Counted from the first letter of the stretch, positions 44,412 to 54,981 are shown. The stretch: 64,000 bases of DNA from Terriglobus roseus DSM 18391 (GCF_000265425.1 NC_018014.1:4030001-4094000), one strand, 5' to 3'. Notes: generated from the sequence alone by a model not told the origin. Numbers and translations are program-made.

Positions 44412-44911
44412 CTGCCAAACGGCTCGTCGGCCGAAGGCCCGAAGATTCCCGGCACCTTCACATCCAGCAGCCGCAGATACACCGTCAACTGGCCGCGATG
44501 ATGCACCAGGTGATTCAAGAACATCGTGCGGTACAGAACGTACTTCGGACCGGTCGTAACGACATGCTCACCAAAGCGAAGCGTCCACTCCGCCTGCAGC
44601 TCTTCATCGCTCATCGAAGCCAGCTTGGTACGTAGCTCAGCACCCGCACCCGCCGCCACTTCAATCAGCTTCTCCGCGGTATGAAACTCATACTTCGGGA
44701 ACTTGTGCGTAGCCATGTCCAAAACATCGGTACTCAAAATCGCCATTCCAAACATCGGCAGCGAAGCCACATGAACCGCCAGATGATTCAGCGCGAACGA
44801 CTTCTCATGCGGCTTCCAGGTAGCCTTGTCGTCCGGCACACGCTCCAGCACCCGGCGGGTGCTGATGGCCTCACTGTCGAAATCGCACAGCAGTACTTCT
44901 GCAATCGTCAT
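44408..44911 (-). CDS. DinB-family protein
   Basis: This four-helix-bundle protein has 167 residues and the metal-binding His pattern of the DinB/YfiT superfamily (NHLAVHVASLP and NHLVHHRGQLTVYLRLL). Members are thiol transferases or of unknown role; no specific function can be given. It starts 22 bases after fabI ends and is probably cotranscribed with it. Its stop codon overlaps that of the convergent GT-C gene. Confidence 0.87.
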   Translation of the reverse strand: MTIAEVLLCDFDSEAISTRRVLERVPDDKATWKPHEKSFALNHLAVHVASLPMFGMAILSTDVLDMATHKFPKYEFHTAEKLIEVAAGAGAELRTKLASMSDEELQAEWTLRFGEHVVTTGPKYVLYRTMFLNHLVHHRGQLTVYLRLLDVKVPGIFGPSADEPFGS

Positions 44912-44933
44912 CGTGATCTCCCGGACGTTCGGA

Positions 44934-45701
44934 CTACATGCCCGTTACGTTGTAACCACAATCCACATACGTAATCTCACCGGTAATGCCACTGGCAAGA
45001 GGCGACAGCAGGAACGCCGCCGTGTTACCAACCTCGGCCGTCTCCACATTGCGATGCAACGGCGCACGCTCTGTCACCGTGTCCAGAATCTTGTTAAAGT
45101 CGCCGATGCCACGCGCCGCCAGCGTCTTGATCGGCCCCGCCGAAATCGCATTCACACGAATCCCCTTCGGCCCCAACGAAGCCGCCAGGTAACGCACCGT
45201 GGCCTCCAGCGCAGCCTTCGCCACACCCATCACGTTGTAGTTCGGGAAGACCTTCTCCGCACCGTAGTACGTCAGCGTCAGGATGCTGCCACCCGCACTC
45301 ATCAGCGGCTCCAGCGCACGCGCCACAGCCACCAGCGAATACGCACTCACATCCAGCGCAACGCGGAAATCATCGCGCTTCGTCAGCAGAAAATCATTCT
45401 TGATCGCATCCGACGGTGCAAACGCAACCGAGTGCACCACGATGTCGACCGTCCCGTAGGCAGCCTTCAACTCTTCCGTAACGCGCTCAATCTCTTCATC
45501 GACCGACACATCGCACTGAAAGCTCTTCGCGTCATTCAGCTCCGGCAGCAGGGCATCCGCTTCCTTCTTCAGGCGCTCGCTCTGGTAGCAGATCGCAACC
45601 TTCGCACCAGCCTCATTCAGCTTCTGCGCAATTGCCCACGCAATCGAGCGCTTGTTCGCCAGCCCAAACACAACAGCGGTCTTACCCTTCAGATCGATCA
45701 T
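44934..45701 (-). CDS. fabI: Enoyl-ACP reductase FabI
   Basis: This 255-residue NADH-dependent enzyme performs the final reduction of fatty-acid elongation. The nucleotide site is AVVFGLANKRSIAWAIAQKL. Catalytic residues are in TLTYYGAEKVFPNYNVMGVA followed by Lys (Tyr-x6-Lys). C-terminal family residues are AARGIGDFNKILDTVTERAP. GAGGGA lies eight bases before ATG 45701. The length is typical. Confidence 0.95.
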   Translation of the reverse strand: MIDLKGKTAVVFGLANKRSIAWAIAQKLNEAGAKVAICYQSERLKKEADALLPELNDAKSFQCDVSVDEEIERVTEELKAAYGTVDIVVHSVAFAPSDAIKNDFLLTKRDDFRVALDVSAYSLVAVARALEPLMSAGGSILTLTYYGAEKVFPNYNVMGVAKAALEATVRYLAASLGPKGIRVNAISAGPIKTLAARGIGDFNKILDTVTERAPLHRNVETAEVGNTAAFLLSPLASGITGEITYVDCGYNVTGM

Positions 45702-45733
45702 GATTCGCTTCCCTCTCGCACTCGTTCCTTCAC

Positions 45734-45770
45734 AGTCGTCATCCCGAGTGCAGCGAGGATCCCGACGACT
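45734..45770. repeat. Short hairpin-forming repeat upstream of fabI
   Basis: AGTCGTC and GACGACT form a 7-bp stem around ATCCCGAGTGCAGCGAGGAT. The central sequence is of the kind found dispersed in many genomes. It lies between the EVE gene and fabI and could be an mRNA structure; only one copy is in this window. Confidence 0.4.
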
Positions 45771-45788
45771 TCAAAAATCGAACAATCC

Positions 45789-46166
45789 TTACGCAATCAG
45801 CCAGTCATACTGCTCATCACTCAACGGCACCACCGACAAACGAAACTGCCGGAACATGATCGATCCCTGAAACACCCCTGCCTCACGAATCGCAGCCAGT
45901 GGCTTCGGCGTCTTCAGCCGCTTGCCCACCTTCAAACGCACCGCAGGATTCTTCGGATCGGTCGCATCCACGCTCAACACCGTGGCCGTACCAACCGCTT
46001 CCTTACCCACATTCGAGTGGTAAATGATGCACTTCTCGCCCTTCTTCATGTTGCGAAGGGTCATGAGCGCCTGCGGGTTCTTAATACCATCCCAGATGGT
46101 CTCGCCATCACGCTGCAGGTCGTCGTAGGAGTACTTGTCGGGTTCAGATTTCAACAGATAAGGCAT
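45789..46166 (-). CDS. EVE-domain protein
   Basis: This 125-residue protein consists of a single EVE (PUA-like) domain. It starts MPYLLKSEPDKYSYDDLQRD and contains WDGIKNPQALMTLRNMKKGE and CIIYHSNVGKEAVG. EVE domains bind modified bases in RNA or DNA, and stand-alone versions have been linked to RNA modification or restriction. It is upstream of fabI and downstream of murI on the same strand. Confidence 0.88.
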   Translation of the reverse strand: MPYLLKSEPDKYSYDDLQRDGETIWDGIKNPQALMTLRNMKKGEKCIIYHSNVGKEAVGTATVLSVDATDPKNPAVRLKVGKRLKTPKPLAAIREAGVFQGSIMFRQFRLSVVPLSDEQYDWLIA

Positions 46167-46214
46167 CGAGTTCTCGTCGATGAGAATACCAGCCCGCAGA
46201 CGCAGCGCGGCAAT

Positions 46215-47030
46215 TTAGCCGTCCAGATCGACCGTCTCGACATGCTCAATCGCCCGTCCCAGAAACGACGGTCCTAACCGCGCAAACTTCGCCGCAGAGT
46301 CCGTCGCGAAGAACCGTATCGCCGGCTCAACACCCGTATCCGCAACCGCATCCGGCAACACCAACGCCGTCCGCCGCGCAGTCGCCTCGGCAGAATCCAC
46401 AATCGGCACATTCCCCGCGATCCGTTCCACCACGCGCCCCAGCAACGGCCGCAGCAGCGGGTAGTGCGTGCACCCAAGCACAATCGCCGCCGGCATCTCC
46501 TCCGTCAATGACAGCGCCTCCCGCAGATACACCTCGGCAATCTGCTCCGTAATACTGCCGTCGATCCAGCCCTCTTCCACCAGAGGCACAAATAACGGGC
46601 AGGCCTTCTCCACCGCGCTCAACCCGGCAGCCGCACAAGCCTGCGCATAGGCGTGAGACGCAACGGTCGCCTCCGTAGCCAGCACCACCGCCGTGCCACC
46701 CGCCGGCGCAATCGCCGCAGCAGCCTCGGCCCCCGGGCCGATCACACCCACCAGCGGCACCGGCGCACTCGCCTGCAGCGACGGCAGCGCCAGCGCGGAC
46801 GCCGTATTGCAGGCAATCACCACCAACTGCGCGCCGTGGCTCACCAGCTCAAAGATCGCTGCGTGCGTGTACCGCGTAATCATCGCCTGCGACTTCGACC
46901 CGTACGGCAGATGCGCCGTGTCGCCCAGGTAGACAAAGTCTGCGCCAGGCAGATGCTTCAACAACTCCCGCAACACCGTCAGGCCGCCAAACCCTGAATC
47001 GAACACCCCAATAACCGGCCGCTCACTCAC
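46215..47030 (-). CDS. murI: Glutamate racemase MurI
   Basis: This 271-residue racemase makes D-glutamate for peptidoglycan. Family motifs are VIGVFDSGFGGLTVLRELL, VYLGDTAHLPYGSKS, the first catalytic Cys in VIACNTASA and the second in VLGCTHYPLLRP. The start is GTG at 47030, overlapping the end of the GerMN gene by eight bases, so expression is coupled to the amidase-GerMN pair. Confidence 0.95.
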   Translation of the reverse strand: MSERPVIGVFDSGFGGLTVLRELLKHLPGADFVYLGDTAHLPYGSKSQAMITRYTHAAIFELVSHGAQLVVIACNTASALALPSLQASAPVPLVGVIGPGAEAAAAIAPAGGTAVVLATEATVASHAYAQACAAAGLSAVEKACPLFVPLVEEGWIDGSITEQIAEVYLREALSLTEEMPAAIVLGCTHYPLLRPLLGRVVERIAGNVPIVDSAEATARRTALVLPDAVADTGVEPAIRFFATDSAAKFARLGPSFLGRAIEHVETVDLDG

Positions 47031-47697
47031 TCGGTTTACCCGCCGGCGCCGTCACCGTACTGTCCACGTCGTAGGTCCGGTCCAGCTCCACATTTCCCGC
47101 CAGCGTCGCACGCGGACGCCCCTCAACCAGAAAGCGCACCTTCGTAATCTCCGGCAGATTCGTATGCAGCGTCCCCACGATCGACTGGATCGTCAGCGTC
47201 TCCGACGTGATCCCCGGCGGATGCGCCTCGACCCACGCTCCCCGCAGGTTCACCACCGCCAGCTCGCCGCTCGCGTGCGTCAGCGGATCGGCATTCTCTT
47301 CCTTGCTTGGCAAGGTCCCCGAATTCAACACAGACGCTCCCAGCGGCAGGTTCACCAGGAACACGTCGTCCACGGCAATCCCGCCACCCACCACATGCTT
47401 CGCACGCGGCAGCGTGTACTCCGCCAGCAGATGCTCCAGCAGCGCACGTGCACGCACCGCAGACTGCTGCGGCAGCGCGATCGACCGCGTCGTCGGCGTA
47501 ATCGTCCCATCCGCATCGTTCGCCAGGTCCAGCGTCACGTCCTCTGACGCGGAGTACACCGGCGCCTCAATCGGTGTGTTGTCGGCATTCTTCACCTCCG
47601 CAAAGTTGCGGCGATGCATGTACACAAGAAACACCGCCATCAGGACGGAGCTGCCCAGCAAAACGGCAAACAGGATGCGCTGATACTTCGAGATCAC
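47023..47697 (-). CDS. GerMN-domain envelope protein
   Basis: This 224-residue protein has an N-terminal membrane anchor (ILFAVLLGSSVLMAVFLVYM) and one GerMN domain (about 80-200). GerMN domains occur in spore-germination and cell-wall proteins and are found in non-sporulating bacteria beside cell-wall enzymes, as here. The start is GTG at 47697, overlapping the amidase stop (GTGA). The tail overlaps the murI start by eight bases. A role in peptidoglycan metabolism is inferred from neighbours. Confidence 0.83.
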   Translation of the reverse strand: MISKYQRILFAVLLGSSVLMAVFLVYMHRRNFAEVKNADNTPIEAPVYSASEDVTLDLANDADGTITPTTRSIALPQQSAVRARALLEHLLAEYTLPRAKHVVGGGIAVDDVFLVNLPLGASVLNSGTLPSKEENADPLTHASGELAVVNLRGAWVEAHPPGITSETLTIQSIVGTLHTNLPEITKVRFLVEGRPRATLAGNVELDRTYDVDSTVTAPAGKPSE

Positions 47698-48578
47698 TGG
47701 TTCGTCCCCGCGGGTGCCACAGGAACAGGCCTGGGCACAACTGGCTTCGGCGCCACCGGTTTCGGTGCCACTGACTTCGGCGTCGTTGACGGAGTTCCAA
47801 TGGCGGCAGGAGCAGCCGCTGGCTTAGGCACTGTCACCGGCTTCGGTGCGCTCGGTGTCGTCGAAGGACTCGTAGCCGTGGCAGGCTTCGCCACGCCGTC
47901 CGTCACAGGCTTCGGCGGTGGAGGAGGAGGCGGTGGCGGCATCATCGAAGCCACCTTGTTTCGCCAGGAAAGCATCGATCCCGCTATCACCTCGGCCACC
48001 TTGTTCTGGTAACTGGGATCCTCCGGGCCGGTTCCATCCTTCTGCGGCGAAACCTCCACGGCCACGGCCGGGCACTGCATATTGTCCAGCGGCCGCATCC
48101 ACGTGGTGCCGGAGGATATGGGCAGCCTCGATCGCCCAAACGCAGTCGACAACTCACCAGCCATGGCCCGCGAACGATCCGCGTAAGCAGCCTGCGCCTG
48201 GTCCCAAAGCGCAGGCACAGACGGATCAGGATTCACCTGGGGCATCGACGTCGTATAGAGATGCACCCCGGTACCAGCCGTCGAAGCATGCAGCAAAACA
48301 CAAGCGATGGGATGGGTCGTATTTGCCAGCGCCGCGCGTGCGTCATTGCTGGTATCCGCATCGGTCTCACGCGTCAGCTCCACAGCGAACCCGCGCGCAC
48401 GCAGCAGCGACGCCAGCCGCGAGGCCATCTGCAGCGTCACCTGCTTCTCATCGGTGCGGTCCGCAATCCGGCCGCCAGTCTCAGCACCGCCCCGCGCAGG
48501 GTCCAAAAGGACCAGCGGCTGCTGCGCAAATGCAAGGGCGCTGGAAAACAAAACAACGGTGGAGAAAAGGCGGGTCAC
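47694..48578 (-). CDS. Amidase_3-like protein with altered zinc site and Pro-rich tail
   Basis: This secreted protein has about 294 residues. The signal peptide is RLFSTVVLFSSALAFAQQ. The Amidase_3 fold follows. The first zinc ligand of N-acetylmuramoyl-L-alanine amidases (the His of GHGG) is Arg here (VLLDPARGGAETGG). The Glu (DEKQVTLQMASRL), second His (CVLLHASTAG) and a late Glu (VAVEVSP) are retained. It may be catalytically weak or a binding protein. A run of nine prolines leads to an Ala/Pro/Thr/Val-rich tail. I chose GTG at 48578, directly before the signal peptide; the longer open frame would run into an intergenic repeat. Confidence 0.83.
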   Translation of the reverse strand: MTRLFSTVVLFSSALAFAQQPLVLLDPARGGAETGGRIADRTDEKQVTLQMASRLASLLRARGFAVELTRETDADTSNDARAALANTTHPIACVLLHASTAGTGVHLYTTSMPQVNPDPSVPALWDQAQAAYADRSRAMAGELSTAFGRSRLPISSGTTWMRPLDNMQCPAVAVEVSPQKDGTGPEDPSYQNKVAEVIAGSMLSWRNKVASMMPPPPPPPPPKPVTDGVAKPATATSPSTTPSAPKPVTVPKPAAAPAAIGTPSTTPKSVAPKPVAPKPVVPRPVPVAPAGTNQ

Positions 48579-48645
48579 GGCTAAGTGATTGTAGCGGGTG
48601 GCTTCCGGTTGCCTCGCAACGCCGATGCCGCAGCAAAAGCCGGGG

Positions 48646-48697
48646 GCCCCGTTCTTTTGCGAAGCAATAGGGTGAGTTATCGCGCGAAGGCGCGACC
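48646..48697. repeat. Dispersed intergenic repeat, copy B
   Basis: This 52-base sequence matches 39175-39223 almost throughout, including TTTGCGAAGCAA, the following GTTATCGCGC and the final GCGCGACC. It lies between the amidase-like gene and the VWA gene. Confidence 0.75.
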
Positions 48698-48746
48698 GCA
48701 ACGCCTGGCGCAGCAGATTCTTATCCCTGCAGAACGCAGGATGCGC

Positions 48747-49856
48747 TTACTTCAACCCAGGAGCAGGAGCAGCACCAACCGGCGCGGATCCCTTCGGAAA
48801 GTACCCGCTACGAGTCCGAACCGTCAGCTTTCCAAATCCCTTAGCCTGCACAGCCACGTGAACGGCACGATAGCCGCCCAACCGGGCTGGCTTCGTCGAC
48901 GAATAAGAGATCGTGTACTGCTGCCGGATATCCGCGGCCACCTGCGCGGCAATGGCATCCACCTCTTCCAGCTTCCGCGGAAAGTAAGCCACGCCGCCCG
49001 TCTGCTCCGCCAGCGTCTCCAGAACACGCTTGGCATGACGGCTCTCGCGCTTGTCCTCATCCGGCCCAAACAGTAGACCAACGCAGTAGATCGTCGGTCC
49101 GTCCAATTCCTGCACGCGGCGGATCGTCTCTTCTAGCGTCGAGCTGGAAGCGTTGTCATCGCCATCCGTAATCAGCAGCAGTACTTGCTTCGGCTGCTTC
49201 GCATTGCGCGACAGATAGTCGGCTGAAGCCACCACCGCGTCGTACATCGCGGTCCCGCCGCTGGCCTTCACGTACGCCAGGCCCTCTTCCAGCTTCTTGA
49301 TGTCATGCGTAAAGTCCGCATCGATAAACGGGTCAAAGGCAAAGTCCACCAGGAAGGCCTCATCCTGAGGATTCGACAGACGCACAAGGTCCAGCGACGC
49401 CTTACCAACGGCGGCGCGCTTGTCATACATGGAACCCGAAGCATCGATCAGGATGCCCAGCGATACCGGCAGATCCTCATGCCGGAAGCTGGCTACCGTC
49501 TGCGGCACGCCGTCCTCGAACACCTGGAAGGCATCGCGCGGCAGCGTCTGCACGGCGCGTCCATTTCCATCCAGGACACTGGCGTTCAGCCGGACCTCGC
49601 CGACCTCGGTACGCAGCGTATACGTACTGCCGGACCGCTCCACATTTGCCCCACTCGGGGCCTGCGGCGCAGTCGCACCCGCCGCTGCAGCAGCAGCAGG
49701 CGCAGCACCATCGGCATCCGGCGAAGGCACAGGATCGCGATCGACCGTGAGAGACGGCACGACAGGCGTCGCCTGTTGTGCGTGTCCTGCGGCGAAGGGA
49801 CTAGCCAGAATTGTGAACAGCATGGGTACGGCGAAGCGGCTAATCCGAAGGTGCAT
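48747..49856 (-). CDS. Secreted VWA-domain protein (TIGR03436-like), second of a pair
   Basis: This 369-residue exported protein has a signal peptide, an Ala/Pro-rich linker and a beta-sandwich start (LRTEVGEVRLNASVLDGNGR). The von Willebrand A domain has an intact metal site: DASGSMYD, GGTAMYD and TDGDDN. The C-terminal part is ARLGGYRAVHVAVQAKGFGK. This domain layout is characteristic of Acidobacteriota; the function is unknown. It overlaps the upstream VWA gene by 17 bases. Confidence 0.88.
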   Translation of the reverse strand: MHLRISRFAVPMLFTILASPFAAGHAQQATPVVPSLTVDRDPVPSPDADGAAPAAAAAAGATAPQAPSGANVERSGSTYTLRTEVGEVRLNASVLDGNGRAVQTLPRDAFQVFEDGVPQTVASFRHEDLPVSLGILIDASGSMYDKRAAVGKASLDLVRLSNPQDEAFLVDFAFDPFIDADFTHDIKKLEEGLAYVKASGGTAMYDAVVASADYLSRNAKQPKQVLLLITDGDDNASSSTLEETIRRVQELDGPTIYCVGLLFGPDEDKRESRHAKRVLETLAEQTGGVAYFPRKLEEVDAIAAQVAADIRQQYTISYSSTKPARLGGYRAVHVAVQAKGFGKLTVRTRSGYFPKGSAPVGAAPAPGLK

Positions 49857-50892
49857 AGTAACCCTGACGATTGTGAACCGAAAGCTGCGGCAGGCCGGGA
49901 GGCGGGTTCAGTTTCACCTTCAATTTACGCCAGTTGCCGTCGTGGCGCAGGTCCGTCGGCTTGTAGCCCACCACATACTCGTTCCGAAGCTCCGCAGAAA
50001 TGCGCGCGGCAATGTCACCCAGCTCCGCAATATCGACCACGTGGAACAACCGTCCACCCGTCTCCTCGCAGATATCGGTCAACAGTGCCGGGCCATTCTT
50101 CTCTTCCTCGGTCGCCGCACTCTGGTCGAAGATGCCGATCGAATAGATCTGTACATCGTTCTCACGCACCGCCTTGCGCAGCTCACCCTCGGTATAACGT
50201 GACCGATTATCGCCACCGTCCGAGATGATCAGCAGCGCCTTGCGCTGGTGCTTCGCATCCTTCAGCTTGTTCAGCCCCAGGTACACCGCATCGATCAAAG
50301 CCGTGCGATTCGCCGGCTTCAGCATCACCATGCGCGCATCCACGTCGTCCACATTGCTGGTGTAGTCCACAACAATGTTCGGCCGGTCGTTGAACGCAAC
50401 CACAAAGAACTCGTCCAGCGGATTGCTCGTACGCATGAACTCGCTCAACGCCCTCCGAGCACGCGCAAACTTATTGTTCATACTGCCGCTCAGGTCAAAG
50501 ATGATCCCGATCGTAATCGGCGCATCGTCCGTCGAAAACGTCCGGATCGTCTGCGGCAGATTGTTCTCGTAGACGTAAAAATTCTCGCGCTCCAGCCCAG
50601 TGACCAGGCGGTTCTGGCTGTCTGTGACAGTCATCGGCACCAGCACCAGGTTTGCGTCCACACGAATCGTCGCGCCCGACCGCAGTGGCCCCTTGCCGTC
50701 GACGGTCTTTTCCTTCGCCGCATTTGCAGGCACCGTCGGCGTCACCGGTTTGCCCGGGGTATGAGCATTATCGAGAGGGTTTTCCTGTGCGACCGCCGCA
50801 CCCACGCCCAACAACATCAGTACCAGCGCAAGCAGACACACGGTCCGGCTGGCGGACCACCTGTCCTCGAGGTTTGGTGAAGCGGTAGGCAT
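49840..50892 (-). CDS. Secreted VWA-domain protein (TIGR03436-like), first of a pair
   Basis: This 350-residue protein has the same architecture as its downstream neighbour: signal peptide (ALVLMLLGVGAAVAQ), beta-sandwich (IRVDANLVLVPMTVTDSQNR) and VWA domain with DLSGSMNNK and ISDGGDN. Sequence is clearly diverged, so the duplication is old. The ends overlap by 17 bases, implying coupled translation. It may be a surface adhesion or complex-assembly protein; this is inference. Confidence 0.88.
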   Translation of the reverse strand: MPTASPNLEDRWSASRTVCLLALVLMLLGVGAAVAQENPLDNAHTPGKPVTPTVPANAAKEKTVDGKGPLRSGATIRVDANLVLVPMTVTDSQNRLVTGLERENFYVYENNLPQTIRTFSTDDAPITIGIIFDLSGSMNNKFARARRALSEFMRTSNPLDEFFVVAFNDRPNIVVDYTSNVDDVDARMVMLKPANRTALIDAVYLGLNKLKDAKHQRKALLIISDGGDNRSRYTEGELRKAVRENDVQIYSIGIFDQSAATEEEKNGPALLTDICEETGGRLFHVVDIAELGDIAARISAELRNEYVVGYKPTDLRHDGNWRKLKVKLNPPPGLPQLSVHNRQGYYAPSD

Positions 50893-51058
50893 ACTATCCC
50901 TTGTCGCCAGCGTCCCGGCAGAGCCCTCGCTCTTCTATTGGACGAACCGGCCGCCGGTCTGTCTCGCCAGCGGAAGACGATTGTACGGTATGGGATGCAG
51001 TCACAGCCTGAAGCGCTTACAGCAGGATGGAAGTGTCGCCAATGCGACAACCCTACGA

Positions 51059-52636
51059 CTAGTGAGCAGCACCCTCCGGTGCCTTCTCGCCGCCCTTCGG
51101 CTTGCTCAACAGGAACGCCAGGAAGAACATGCCGGCCGTCAGCCACGCCAGCATCCGGTACACATCCGCGTACCCCATCACAGCCGCCTGCTGGTTCATC
51201 TGGTTATAGATCGTCGCCTGAGCCGCATAGTGCCCCTGCGCGGCGCCGGCCGTGTTTCCCAGGTAGCTCCCCAGCGTCTCCACCTGCTGCTGGTACTGCT
51301 GATTCGCATAGCTCATGAAGTTCTGAAGCCGGGCCTCGTGGAAGAGCGTCCGGTTCGTCACCTGCGCGCCGCTCACCGCAATCAGAATTGACCCGCCGAT
51401 GTTGCGAGCAAAGTTGATCAAACCGCTCACCTGGTTTGAAGCCTCACGCGGCAGCCCCACATAGGCCGCGTTCGTGATCGCAATGAAGCAGAACGGAATC
51501 GGCAGCACCTGGATCACGCGCAACAGCGAGTTGTGCCCAAAACTCATGTCCAGCGAAATATGCGTCGATACGTACCAGTACGCAAACGTGAAGAACACAA
51601 ACGCCGTAGCCACAATGTTCCGAGCCGGCAGCTTGTCCGACAGGATGCCCGCAATCGGAGCCGCCACCAGCAGCGCCAGGCCGCCACCCGTCAGCGCCAT
51701 ACCAGCATTCGTGGCCGTATACCCCAGCAACTGCTGCAACAACTGCGGCTGCAGAACCGTTCCCGCATTCAGAATCCCGCCCACCAGCAGCATCAAAAAG
51801 CAGCAGATCGCAAAATTCTTGAACCGGAACAGACGCAGATTCATGATGGGATTCTCCGCCTTCCGAAGCTCCCAATAGATCAGCGCCACCATGCTGATTA
51901 CGAACATCGCCGCAAAGAAGCAGATGAAGTTCGACGAAAACCAGTCGTTCTCCTCGCCCTTATCCAGCGCAATCTGCAGACCAGCCATCGCCAGCGTCAG
52001 GAAACCAACACCGACATAATCCACGCGGAAGAAGTTCTTGCGATCATGCTTGATCCAGGGCGGATCATCCACCAGCCGTGTCACCAGCAAAAACGCCAGC
52101 AAACCCACCGGAATATTGATGTAAAAGATCCAGCGCCACGAATAATTATCAGTAATCCACCCGCCCAGCGTAGGCCCGATCGACGGCGCCAGCACCGTCA
52201 CCAGCGCATAAACACTAAACGCAACACCACGCTTCTTCGGCTCGAACGAGTCCGCCATGATCGCCTGAGCCATCGGCTGCAACCCGCCACCACCAAAGCC
52301 CTGCAGCACCCGGAAGACCAGCAACAGCGGCAAAGTCGGTGCAATCGCGCACAGAAAACTCGAAACCGTGAACAACGTAATGCAAAGCAGGAAAAAGTTC
52401 TTACGCCCAAAGACGCTCGAAGCCCATCCACCCAGCGGCAGCACAATCGCATTCGCCACCAGGTAGCTCGTCAGCACCCACGTTCCCTGGTCAGAACTCG
52501 CAGCCAGCGACCCCGAAATATGCGGCAACGCAACGTTGGCGATGGACGTATCCAGCACCTCCATAAACGCGGCAAGCGCCACCGTTCCCGCAATAAGCCA
52601 CGGGTTTACCCTCGGTTTCCACTGTGCCTCTGCCAT
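51059..52636 (-). CDS. DHA2-type MFS drug efflux transporter (EmrB/QacA-like)
   Basis: This 525-residue transporter has about 14 membrane helices. It carries the DHA2 start (AAFMEVLDTSIANVALPHIS), motif A (GWASSVFGRKN) and the antiporter motif C region (APSIGPTLGGWITDNYSWRW). It should export hydrophobic drugs with proton exchange. EmrA-like adaptor genes are not adjacent. It is divergent from the DUF1015 gene, with about 150 bases between. Confidence 0.92.
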   Translation of the reverse strand: MAEAQWKPRVNPWLIAGTVALAAFMEVLDTSIANVALPHISGSLAASSDQGTWVLTSYLVANAIVLPLGGWASSVFGRKNFFLLCITLFTVSSFLCAIAPTLPLLLVFRVLQGFGGGGLQPMAQAIMADSFEPKKRGVAFSVYALVTVLAPSIGPTLGGWITDNYSWRWIFYINIPVGLLAFLLVTRLVDDPPWIKHDRKNFFRVDYVGVGFLTLAMAGLQIALDKGEENDWFSSNFICFFAAMFVISMVALIYWELRKAENPIMNLRLFRFKNFAICCFLMLLVGGILNAGTVLQPQLLQQLLGYTATNAGMALTGGGLALLVAAPIAGILSDKLPARNIVATAFVFFTFAYWYVSTHISLDMSFGHNSLLRVIQVLPIPFCFIAITNAAYVGLPREASNQVSGLINFARNIGGSILIAVSGAQVTNRTLFHEARLQNFMSYANQQYQQQVETLGSYLGNTAGAAQGHYAAQATIYNQMNQQAAVMGYADVYRMLAWLTAGMFFLAFLLSKPKGGEKAPEGAAH

Positions 52637-52788
52637 CTGTCCCCTGGTGTTATCTATTTCGTTCGATCACGAACCGTTCTCTTCAGATGCCTCAGGCCTC
52701 CAGAGTATTCACGCCGCATTGCGGCAGTCCCAACCCGCCCGACCGATAGAATGGTTCCGTAACCCATCGAAGGAGCTGTTCCGCACGC

Positions 52789-54231
<1,443 letters not shown>

Positions 54232-54273
54232 CAACAAGCAAACCATCACAAAGCACTCGCAAGATCAACACAA

Positions 54274-54299
54274 AAGGGCATGGCGCAAGCCATGCCCTT
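54274..54299 (+). terminator. Hairpin terminator of the DUF1015 gene
   Basis: A perfect 11-bp stem AAGGGCATGGC/GCCATGCCCTT encloses a GCAA tetraloop. It is followed by a pyrimidine-rich stretch (CGCTCTTCC) rather than a pure T-run. Confidence 0.65.
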
Positions 54300-54424
54300 C
54301 GCTCTTCCACGTAACGATCAAACGAATCAACGCAGCAATCGCGCCAAGCGCCAAAGGCGCGACCACATCTCAGACAAGTTCGAAAGCCTGGGTATGGTTT
54401 TCATCGGGGCCAAGGTGAGCGAGC

Positions 54425-54528
54425 GCGCAGCGCTAAGCTCCCACGGAGAAGGCAGCGCGCTTTAGCGCGCTGATTTCCATTTCAAATTATTGAGTGGCTT
54501 TAGCCGCGGCCCCGCTTATGCTGCCAGC
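54425..54528 (+). repeat. REP unit 1 (upstream of the REP transposase gene)
   Basis: The unit contains CCACGGAGAAGG, then the hairpin CAGCGCGC-TTTA-GCGCGCTG (54453-54472), then a second smaller hairpin with the same TTTA loop (GGC/GCC, 54496-54505), then CCCCGCTTATGCTG. The same order of elements is seen at 55058-55175 and in part at 55280-55360. Confidence 0.8.
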
Positions 54529-54981
54529 ATGAGATTCGCGCCGCAGGAAGTCCGGACCTATTTCGTCACAGCAGTCTGCGCCGAACGAAGACGAATCTTC
54601 CAAACCACTGCGAACGCCTCTCTGATGGTCGAGGTCCTACAAACGAACCGAGCCAAAAACCGCATGCAGATCCACGCCTTCGTCCTCATGCCCGACCACA
54701 TGCATCTGCTCCTAACACCAGCCCCGGATGTATCGCTGGAGAAGTCCATGCAATTTCTGAAGGGCGGCTACTCCTTCCTCCTCAAGAGCAAGCTGGCCGT
54801 GTGGGAGAGAAGCTATCGCGAGCGCAGGATCATCGATGCGGCTGACTACATCGCTGCAAAACAATACATCGAGAAGAACCCTGTCGAAGCGCGAATAGTA
54901 GAGACAGCGGAAGAGTTCGAATACTCCTCTTCCGCAAGAGATCACCTCATCGACCCAACACCGCCATGGTTCCTCACCTAG
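54529..54981 (+). CDS. REP-associated tyrosine transposase (RAYT, Y1-Tnp family)
   Basis: This 150-residue protein is a Y1-type HUH nuclease that cuts and joins single-stranded REP DNA. The HUH motif is in MPDHMHLLLTPAP. The catalytic Tyr is likely the one in KQYIEKNPVEAR. The start is ATG at 54529, just after REP unit 1; the frame extends upstream into the REP. Three REP units flank it, which is the typical arrangement for a domesticated, usually immobile, RAYT. REP unit 2 carries a copy of the sequence around its first codons (ATTCGCGCCGCA). Confidence 0.92.
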   Translation: MRFAPQEVRTYFVTAVCAERRRIFQTTANASLMVEVLQTNRAKNRMQIHAFVLMPDHMHLLLTPAPDVSLEKSMQFLKGGYSFLLKSKLAVWERSYRERRIIDAADYIAAKQYIEKNPVEARIVETAEEFEYSSSARDHLIDPTPPWFLT

